Shown here piece after piece: positions 1 to 5,296 of a stretch of DNA of 5,296 bases. The stretch lies in NCBI GenBank assembly GCA_946549475.1, contig CAMNQO010000120.1:1-5296 (forward strand), read 5' to 3'. This DNA is from an uncultured Bacteroidales bacterium. GTDB lineage: Bacteria; Bacteroidota; Bacteroidia; Bacteroidales; UBA932. Position 1 is the stretch's first letter. Every line of letters starts with the position of its first letter. Made by a program: the position numbers and the translations under genes. The notes below the pieces were generated by a model that had not been told where the DNA came from, did not search any database, and saw nothing but the letters and a program-made list of their open reading frames with translations.

Positions 1-2825
1 GTGGAGGTCGTCTTGCGTCCGTAGTACGGATGGAAGTAGGTCGCGCTGTAGGACCAGGTCAGGGGACTGGAGGTCGTGTAGTTGCCGGTCTGTTCCGTGG
101 GTGTGGTGACCCGGTCGGACACGCCGCTGGCCCCGTCGGTGAACGATACGCTGCTGCTGAAGTAATTGGTGTTGTTCAGGGTGTATGCCGAGCCGGCGAG
201 TTCGCCGATGATGGTGCCGCAGCTGCGGTTGCTGTTGCAGTCCATCGTGCGCGTACCCTCGATGGAGGTGCAGTACACCAGGTTTTTCTGGACGGTGAGG
301 CTGCCTTGGGTGCGGCCCATCAGTCCGATGACGCCGCCCACGCCGCCGATGCCTTTGATCTGTCCGAGCACGAGGTTGTTGCTGAATGAAAGCGTATTGC
401 TCGCATTGTTCGGGTTGGCGATGATGCCGCCGACATTGTAACCGCCGGTAAGGTTGCCGTTGAACAGGCAGTTGCTGATGGTGCAGTTGCCGTTGATGCC
501 GCCGAACATGCCGCCCATCGTGCCTGTGGCATAGGTCGTGGTGCCGCGGAATTCACAGGCATTGACCGTGCAGACATTGGCATAGGCGCAAAGACCGGCC
601 ACATGTGTCTCGTGTGCTTTGCCTCCGAGCGAGCCGGTGACCAGGCAGTGGTGGATGTTGACGCCGTACACCGCACCGGCGATACCGCCGATGTAGCGGG
701 CCGCATCTTTCGAGTAGTTGCTGTTGCTCTTGAGCTGGCCGCTGAAGACGCAGCCCGAGATGGTGCTGTTCGTCGCTGCGGTCGTACCGAGCTGGCCCAC
801 TATGCCGCCCAGGCGTCCTTCCGGAGCCGTTCCGCTGCTGTAGGTGCCGCCGGAAGTGAGGATGCCGGAGCATTTGCAATTGGTAATGGTGGTTTGTTCC
901 ACGCTCTTGCCCAGGATGCCGCCGACATAGTTTCCGTTCACCGTGATGTTGCCGCTGTAGGAGCAGTCGGTGATGGTGCAGCCGGCCAGGGCGCAGTTGC
1001 CCAGGATGCCGCCCGTGAAGGAGCCGAAACCGGTGCCGGCGCTCAGATTGCCGGAAGCCTTGCTGTTGGTGATGGTGACAAAACCGTTATGCGAGCCCAT
1101 AATGCCGCCGAGATAAGCGTTGGCCGCCTTGCTGGTCAGATTGACGGAAGATACCGCCCGGTTGATGGTCAGGCCGGTAGCCGTCGCTGCGGCGCCTCCG
1201 ACGATGCCGCCCAGGGATTGCTGGCCGACGATGGTACCGGAGGTTGAGCAACTGTCAATCTGTACGGCTCCGGTCGTGTTGTGATAGGCCAGGATGCCGC
1301 CCATAAAGGAGAATCCGTTGAAGGACAGATTTTTGGCCGAACAGTTCCGGATGGAGGTCGTGGAGCCGTTGGTGCGTCCGACGATGCCGCCCATGATATT
1401 GGGGACCGTTCCGTCATTGTCGTGGTCGGAAATCGTGAATCCGTTGACCCGGCACTGGGAGACCGTACAGAATGCCCCTGTCCCGAAGATGGCGCCGAAT
1501 CCTACGCCGCCCGTATGCAGGGTGGAGTTGGTGGCAATCTCTCCGTCCTTGACCTTGACATTGACGGCGTTGCCGGAATAGGTTTTCCCGTTGGCCGTGT
1601 AGCCGGCATATCCGGCGACAAAGCCCACATCATGATTGTTGGTCGAAGCGAAACCGTCGTCGATGATGAGGGGCTTGTTGAAGGTCACGTTCTGCACCGT
1701 ACCGTTGAGGATGGAGAACATGCCGTTGTGCAGGGTGCCGCCTTTGATGGAGAAGTTGTGGATGGTGTGTCCCTTGCCGTCGAAATGGACGCCCTTGTCG
1801 TAGGTGGAGACCGAGTTGAGCGGGGTCCAATAGCCGGCGTCATCGGGGTTCATGTCCACGTCGGCAATCATCTCGAACCAGACGGTCTCCCCGTCGATCA
1901 GGGCATTCCCCATGTTGTTCATGTGGATATAGTTGCCGATCAGGTAGGGATTGTTTTCCGTGCCGTCGCCGCCAGCGAAGGGAGCGGGCGAGGTCCAGTT
2001 GCCGTCATTGAAGTTGATGATGTACATCTTGCCGCTGGAAAGCGTCTTGGCTCCCGGCGTGACCAGTTTGGAGTAAGTGCCGATGTTCGTCGTGACCGTC
2101 GCGGTGAGCGAAATGTTGGCCGGAAGCGTGGTCGTCTGCATGCCGAGGTCGAGATAGGCCGTCAGCAGGTAGTCAGCGGCCGAGACCGTAACATTTTCCA
2201 TGTTCAGCGTGAGGGTCCCCGTCTTTCCGGAGCCGCCGTTGGTCCGGTAGAAGACATCGCTGTTGGCCGTCAGGACGAGTTGGCTGACCGAAGTGATGCC
2301 CGAAGGGACTTGCAGCAGGAGTTTCAGCACGGCGTTTTCCTTGAAAGTCGCACCGTTGCTGCTTGCCCATGCCGAAGTGAAAGCGAAGGAGTGGTAGTCG
2401 CTCACGCCGCTGAGCATCGCGTTGTATTCCAGGTGGGCGGTGCTGCCGTTGCCGTTCTGGGTCTGCACCGTCAGGTCGCGGGCATTCATCGCGGCGGCCG
2501 ATGCGTAAGTTCCCGGGTAAAGGAGGGTGTAGGGCCCGTTGAACAGGGCTTCGCCTTCAAAACTGGCGTTGTGGGCGCTGTAGCCCGGAAGGATGCCGAA
2601 CAGGGAGGAACTGCCGGAGGCTCCGTTGATGCGGATGGCGTCGTCCGCCTCCCAGGCCAGCGCTAGGCTGGTGGTCTGGTCGGTCAGGCTGATTTTGCTG
2701 TCCTCGTTCAGTCCGGCTTGGATGCGGACCTTGTTGCCGGGCGTCTCTTCGACAGCCTTTTCTTTGGCGCAGGCGGCCGTGATGCAGGCGACGGCTGCGA
2801 GCAGGAGGTATGAATATTGGCGCAT
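1..2825 (-). CDS. Fimbrillin-like lipoprotein with long GLUG-repeat beta-solenoid (3' partial)
   Basis: This is a surface-type lipoprotein. It is read without a stop from ATG at 2825 to the left edge, giving 941 complete codons; the C terminus is outside the window. Residues 1-18 are a signal peptide (MRQYSYLLLAAVACITAA) ending in a Bacteroidetes-type lipobox with Cys19 as the lipidation site, followed by AKEK. This fixes the start. Residues 30-277 form a fimbrillin-like (Mfa/FimA-type) domain: KISL, L-A-W-E-A-D-D-A-I, FYRTNGGSGKT, and an end at GKMYIINFNDGNW. Next come the GLUG header GGDGTENNPYLI (285-296), ADVDM, Y-W-T-P-L and HFDGKGHTIHNF (347-358). Residues 399-875 hold about 15 rungs marked by GGIVG, GGILG or variants every 28-40 residues, often with a Cys in the following strand. 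A Thr/Ser/Tyr-rich segment (876-941) then runs off the edge. There is no catalytic motif, so an adhesive or structural role is the likeliest reading; that is inference. It is the last visible gene of the probable operon and a paralogue of the hydrolase-bearing upstream gene. No Shine-Dalgarno is seen, only purine-rich sequence upstream. Confidence 0.92.
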   Translation of the reverse strand, partial: MRQYSYLLLAAVACITAACAKEKAVEETPGNKVRIQAGLNEDSKISLTDQTTSLALAWEADDAIRINGASGSSSLFGILPGYSAHNASFEGEALFNGPYTLLYPGTYASAAAMNARDLTVQTQNGNGSTAHLEYNAMLSGVSDYHSFAFTSAWASSNGATFKENAVLKLLLQVPSGITSVSQLVLTANSDVFYRTNGGSGKTGTLTLNMENVTVSAADYLLTAYLDLGMQTTTLPANISLTATVTTNIGTYSKLVTPGAKTLSSGKMYIINFNDGNWTSPAPFAGGDGTENNPYLIGNYIHMNNMGNALIDGETVWFEMIADVDMNPDDAGYWTPLNSVSTYDKGVHFDGKGHTIHNFSIKGGTLHNGMFSILNGTVQNVTFNKPLIIDDGFASTNNHDVGFVAGYAGYTANGKTYSGNAVNVKVKDGEIATNSTLHTGGVGFGAIFGTGAFCTVSQCRVNGFTISDHDNDGTVPNIMGGIVGRTNGSTTSIRNCSAKNLSFNGFSFMGGILAYHNTTGAVQIDSCSTSGTIVGQQSLGGIVGGAAATATGLTINRAVSSVNLTSKAANAYLGGIMGSHNGFVTITNSKASGNLSAGTGFGSFTGGILGNCALAGCTITDCSYSGNITVNGNYVGGILGKSVEQTTITNCKCSGILTSGGTYSSGTAPEGRLGGIVGQLGTTAATNSTISGCVFSGQLKSNSNYSKDAARYIGGIAGAVYGVNIHHCLVTGSLGGKAHETHVAGLCAYANVCTVNACEFRGTTTYATGTMGGMFGGINGNCTISNCLFNGNLTGGYNVGGIIANPNNASNTLSFSNNLVLGQIKGIGGVGGVIGLMGRTQGSLTVQKNLVYCTSIEGTRTMDCNSNRSCGTIIGELAGSAYTLNNTNYFSSSVSFTDGASGVSDRVTTPTEQTGNYTTSSPLTWSYSATYFHPYYGRKTTS
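201..1631 (-). repeat. GLUG repeat array of the lipoprotein (about 15 rungs)
   Basis: These are protein repeats inside the lipoprotein gene (residues 399-875). Each unit has a Gly-Gly-Ile-x-Gly turn, a short strand of T-I-x-N/D-C type, and S-G-x-L. Clear GGI-type motifs start at residues 479, 509, 539, 573, 605, 635, 673, 713, 771 and 799, with degenerate ones at 401, 439, 743, 830 and 870. At the DNA level the plus-strand core GATGCCGCC recurs at 423, 495, 915, 1005, 1203, 1293 and 1383. The pairs 915/1005, 1203/1293 and 1293/1383 are exactly 90 nt apart, which is 30 codons. A right-handed beta-solenoid is expected from the family. Confidence 0.85.
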
Positions 2826-2828
2826 AGT

Positions 2829-2954
2829 CTAAAATTCTTCTTCGTAAACAGGAGTGGCGGGCATATCGCCGATACTGCCCGAGATGGCGAGCGGGGCGAC
2901 GGGCCGTACGCCCTTGATTTCCGCACGGGGCGGGATGTAGTCAGAATGTTTCAT
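2829..2954 (-). CDS. Small Bacteroidales-type hypothetical peptide (41 aa)
   Basis: This short ORF fills the gap between the two large genes. From ATG at 2954 it encodes 41 residues, starting MKHSDYIPPRAEIKG, continuing RPVAPLAISGSIGDMP and ending PVYEEEF, with a TAG stop at 2829-2831. An earlier in-frame ATG at 2963 would add Met-Asp-Ile. I prefer 2954 because short Bacteroidales ORFs of this kind commonly start Met-Lys followed by Tyr-x-x-Pro, but the sequence does not decide it. There is no signal peptide, transmembrane segment, Cys or known motif. The tail is acidic and ends in Phe. It starts 21 nt after the stop of the upstream hydrolase gene (12 nt from the earlier ATG), and its stop is 3 nt before the ATG of the downstream lipoprotein, so co-transcription and translational coupling are likely. 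Support for it being coding comes from tight packing, typical composition and the shared phase. The function is unknown. Confidence 0.65.
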   Translation of the reverse strand: MKHSDYIPPRAEIKGVRPVAPLAISGSIGDMPATPVYEEEF

Positions 2955-2961
2955 AATATCC

Positions 2962-2976
2962 ATCTTGCAGCAAGAT
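2962..2976. repeat. 15-nt inverted repeat at the hydrolase-gene/small-ORF junction
   Basis: The plus strand reads ATCTTGCAGCAAGAT, two 7-nt arms that are perfect complements around one central base. As RNA on the minus strand it could form a 6-bp stem with a 3-nt loop. It begins at the last base of the upstream TAA stop, and its far end contains the AT of the earlier possible start codon of the small ORF (2963). It has no U-tract after it and is short, so it is not a credible terminator. It could be a protein-binding dyad or a weak hairpin acting on translation, or chance. Confidence 0.4.
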
Positions 2977-5296
2977 TATTCGGTGAAACGGATGTTGGCG
3001 GAGGTCACGCCGGTCGCGGCGCTCGAGCGGGTTCCGATGTAGTCCATATAATTGGATGCGCTGAGCGTGTAGTAGTTCCAGGTGCCGCTGTTGTAGGTGC
3101 CGATTTTGGCGCTGCTGACGCAGTTGCTGAAGGCAGCGGCCACATTGCACTGTCCGAAGAATGTGCCCACCAGGCCGGTCGCTACGGTGCGGTCGGTGAT
3201 GACGGTGCCTTTGCTGATGCAACCCTCGAAACGGCATCCGGCCATATCGACAAAACTGACGATACCGGCCGCCGGGTTGGAGGCGGAGGAGACGAGTTTG
3301 CCGTTGAAGGTGCAGTTCTTGACGAGCATCGTCCCGGTCGCATCGTTGGAGTTGGTCGTCAGACCGACGATGCCGCCGGGGTAGTACACGACGCTGGACG
3401 AAGAGGCGCTGGTCGTGAAGGTGCCGTTGTTGACCAGGTTTTGCAGGGTGCAGCCGCTCTTGGCGTAGGCAAATCCCACCAGACCGACGGTATGGCGCTG
3501 GTTGGCCGTCGAGGAGAAACCGGAGACGGTCACATTGGCATTGTTGGTCACATTCCGGACGATGCCGTCCTGCACCACGCCCGCGACGACGCCGAACTCT
3601 GTCTGGTTGGCGGGCTTGAAGGTAATCTTGCAGGAGGAGTCGATGACCAGATTCTCCACGATGCCGCCTTCCCCAATCCAGCCGAAGAGACCCCAGGCGC
3701 GGTAGTTGATGGCGTTGTCGCACAGCATCGTCAAGTTCTTGATTTTGTGTCCCTGCCCGTCGAAATGGCCGGTAAACGGATGCCCGATGCCGATCTTGAG
3801 GGTCTTGGAGGACCAGCTCATCGTGCAGCGGCCGATGGGAATCCAGGTGCGCACGGACGAGAGGTCGATGTCGTTGAGCAGGACAATTTTGCCCTCCGCA
3901 TTCTGGAAACGGGTGAGGTCTTCCCCGTTGTTGACGGCCAGGGCGAAGTCCACCATTTCCGCCGCATTGGAAATACCGCCTTGCGTGTCGCGGCCTTCCA
4001 TGTCCGTGATGGTCCAGGGGTTGGCCTGGGCCAGTTCGGCGGCCTGGCGGGCGACGGCGCCGTTGGCGAGCGTGACCGGTGTGGAATGGGCCGTGGAGTT
4101 GACGGCGTTTCCGGAATAGGTGTAGTATTCGCCGAGCGGCAGGCCCAGGATGGGCTTCATCGCCACATTATAGACCAGGCAGGCGGCACCGTAACGGGCG
4201 AGCCCGTAGTCCATGTGGTAGCCGTCACGGGTCATGTCCATCGGGGAATTGACGCTGGAAGTGCGGATGTTCTGGACATAGGTGCCGGAGGGGATGATGC
4301 CGTCGAATCCGACTTCGCTCACGGCGTGCTGCGCGTATGCGACGCAGGTCTCGTACATCTCCTTCTGGGTGGAGAAGGTCCAGTACGCACTCTGGCCGCT
4401 CATGCGGGCGAAATCGTAGTAGGACTGGCTCATCAGGTAGTACATCTTGGGCGTCTTCGACTGGGTGGCCTTGATTTTGTTCACGAGGCTTTGCAGGGTG
4501 TTCTTGCGCGCGGTCGTCCACTGCCAGGAGCAATTGTTGCCGGTATGCTCCTGCAGGGTGATGACATCCCAGTTTTCGCTCTCGCAGATCTGTTTGAGGG
4601 TCATGCCCGTCTTGTTGTTCCAGGCCATGTTCTCGGGCGTGGCGGTGTAGGCATTGTTGGCCGTGCCGCTGTCAAATTCGGACTCGTATTCGGAAATCAG
4701 GTGTCCGCCGATGTAGCAGTCGATCATCTTGACCTTGCGGAATCCCATGTTCTTGAGAATGTCGGGCAGATGCCAGACCGCATCCTGGGTGAAACTGTTG
4801 CCGATGAAGAGAATCTTCAGGGCCGGGGTCAGGTCGGGCGTTTCAGGGTCGGTATAGAGTGTCACGACGCTGTGGTTGTCCAGGATGGCGTCGGCCTCAT
4901 CGTCCCAGTCGCTGTCATTGAGTTGGAAGGTGTAGAACTTGCCGCCCCCGAGGGTCATCGCGGCTTTGACGGCAAAAGTCTTTTCCAACGTCCCGGCGTT
5001 GGTCTCCGCCGTCAGCAGGATTTTGGTCCCGGCGGACAGGGGGGTGCTTTGCCAGCCGTAGTTCATGTAGGCATTGACAATCTGCGAGGAGGATGAGACA
5101 TTGACCTGGCTCAGGTTCAGCACCAGCGAAGAGGTCTTGCCGCTGCCGCCGTTGGTGCTGTAGAACAGGTCGCTGCCCGCAGACAGGGTGATGCGTGAGA
5201 CCGTGCTGACGCCGGCGGGCATTTTCAGGCGGAAACGGAAAACGGAGTTCTGCCGCAGCGTGGCGCCGTGTCCGGAGGCCCAGTCGGGCAGGAAGG
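2976..5296 (-). CDS. Fimbrillin-like / DUF4886 SGNH-hydrolase / GLUG-repeat surface protein (5' partial)
   Basis: This is a probable exported surface protein. The frame is open to the right edge, so the true start is outside the window; 772 residues are visible, ending at TAA (2976-2978). Residues are numbered from the internal Met at 5222. The stretch from the edge to about 106 is the C-terminal half of a fimbrillin-like (Mfa/FimA-type) domain, including FYSTNGGSGKT and an end at GGGKFYTFQLNDSDW. After an acidic, Pro-containing linker, residues 136-405 match the DUF4886 SGNH/GDSL type. They show LFIGNSFTQD (nucleophile Ser143), GGHL (172-175), WDVITLQEHTGNN (218-230) and RDGYHMDYGLARYG (Asp333 and His336 as the likely triad). 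Residues 416-690 carry the GLUG section: DIDL, W-I-P-I-G, F-x-G-x-F-D-G-Q-G-H, then about six G-x-[VI]-[GA] rungs. The protein ends in IRFTE without a T9SS-type C-terminal domain that I can recognise. Family knowledge suggests ester or acetyl-ester hydrolysis, but the substrate is unknown. It is the first visible gene of a probable operon. The domain assignments are well supported; the function is inferred. Confidence 0.9.
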   Translation of the reverse strand, partial: FLPDWASGHGATLRQNSVFRFRLKMPAGVSTVSRITLSAGSDLFYSTNGGSGKTSSLVLNLSQVNVSSSSQIVNAYMNYGWQSTPLSAGTKILLTAETNAGTLEKTFAVKAAMTLGGGKFYTFQLNDSDWDDEADAILDNHSVVTLYTDPETPDLTPALKILFIGNSFTQDAVWHLPDILKNMGFRKVKMIDCYIGGHLISEYESEFDSGTANNAYTATPENMAWNNKTGMTLKQICESENWDVITLQEHTGNNCSWQWTTARKNTLQSLVNKIKATQSKTPKMYYLMSQSYYDFARMSGQSAYWTFSTQKEMYETCVAYAQHAVSEVGFDGIIPSGTYVQNIRTSSVNSPMDMTRDGYHMDYGLARYGAACLVYNVAMKPILGLPLGEYYTYSGNAVNSTAHSTPVTLANGAVARQAAELAQANPWTITDMEGRDTQGGISNAAEMVDFALAVNNGEDLTRFQNAEGKIVLLNDIDLSSVRTWIPIGRCTMSWSSKTLKIGIGHPFTGHFDGQGHKIKNLTMLCDNAINYRAWGLFGWIGEGGIVENLVIDSSCKITFKPANQTEFGVVAGVVQDGIVRNVTNNANVTVSGFSSTANQRHTVGLVGFAYAKSGCTLQNLVNNGTFTTSASSSSVVYYPGGIVGLTTNSNDATGTMLVKNCTFNGKLVSSASNPAAGIVSFVDMAGCRFEGCISKGTVITDRTVATGLVGTFFGQCNVAAAFSNCVSSAKIGTYNSGTWNYYTLSASNYMDYIGTRSSAATGVTSANIRFTE
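3165..3692 (-). repeat. GLUG repeat segment of the hydrolase-bearing protein (about 6 rungs)
   Basis: These are protein repeats at residues 511-686, counted from the Met at 5222. The turn motifs are GLFG (511), VVAG (545), GLVG (580), GGIVG (616), AGIVS (652) and GLVG (683), spaced 31-36 residues apart. The set is shorter and more degenerate than in the downstream lipoprotein. It follows the usual entry sequence DIDL...W-I-P-I-G...F-D-G-Q-G-H, so it is a complete but short GLUG domain. Confidence 0.8.

Noticed and set aside
30..1247. Plus-strand frames at 30-389 and 603-1247
   Set aside because: They are in register with, and opposite to, the GLUG repeats. Their Gly/Ala/Val-rich composition mirrors the repeat codons and no domain is visible.
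2223..2252. GGSGKT resembling a Walker A nucleotide-binding loop
   Set aside because: The Gly needed four residues before GKT is a Thr. There is no Walker B, and it lies in an exported fimbrillin-like domain, so a P-loop is not supported.
1281..2666. 461-codon open frame on the plus strand
   Set aside because: It is another in-register antisense shadow of the lipoprotein gene, ending at the complement of a CTA Leu codon. The opposite strand has a lipobox, a fimbrillin-like domain and GLUG repeats.
2826..2975. Possible promoter or terminator between the two large genes
   Set aside because: I saw no Bacteroidetes -7 TAnnTTTG with a -33 TTTG, and no GC-rich hairpin with a T-tract. The space is occupied by the small ORF.
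2941..3723. 260-codon minus-strand frame overlapping the end of gene 1
   Set aside because: It is out of frame with the well-supported gene, is Arg/Gln-rich and lacks any domain. It is a frame shadow.
2817..5096. 759-codon open frame on the plus strand
   Set aside because: It is exactly in codon register with the minus-strand genes and spans two of them and the gap. Its product is Gly/Val/Asp/His-rich with no recognisable domain. It exists because the sense genes avoid TTA, CTA and TCA.

Overview
The window comes from a GC-rich member of the Bacteroidales, plausibly an Alistipes/Rikenellaceae-like or other gut lineage. This is inferred from protein content: Mfa/FimA-type fimbrillin-like domains, a DUF4886 SGNH-type hydrolase, GLUG repeats, a short Bacteroidetes lipobox and no clear Shine-Dalgarno sequences. 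The genus cannot be fixed from this window.

All credible coding sequence is on the minus strand, so transcription runs from the high to the low coordinates. Three genes share one reading phase and are packed as a probable operon. (1) 5296-2976 is a large surface protein whose start lies beyond the right edge. It has the end of a fimbrillin-like domain, an SGNH/GDSL-type hydrolase domain of the DUF4886 kind, and a short GLUG beta-solenoid. (2) 2954-2829 is a 41-residue ORF in the gap between the two large genes. It has a Tyr-x-x-Pro start and an acidic aromatic tail. (3) 2825-1 is a very large lipoprotein, with 941 residues visible and the C terminus beyond the left edge. It has a lipoprotein signal peptide, a fimbrillin-like domain paralogous to that of gene 1, a GGxGT/PYxI header and about 15 GLUG rungs.

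The two large proteins look like diverged tandem paralogues. Their fimbrillin-like domains match up to a shared N-D-x-x-W end. Gene 3 then goes almost directly into the GLUG section, while gene 1 carries about 310 extra residues (the hydrolase) at the same place. A reasonable reading is a cell-surface module: two envelope-anchored, fimbrillin-headed solenoid proteins, one with an esterase-like domain, plus a small co-transcribed peptide of unknown role. No RNA genes, insertion sequences, CRISPR arrays, clear promoters or terminators were seen. The plus strand holds only antisense shadows of the minus-strand genes.
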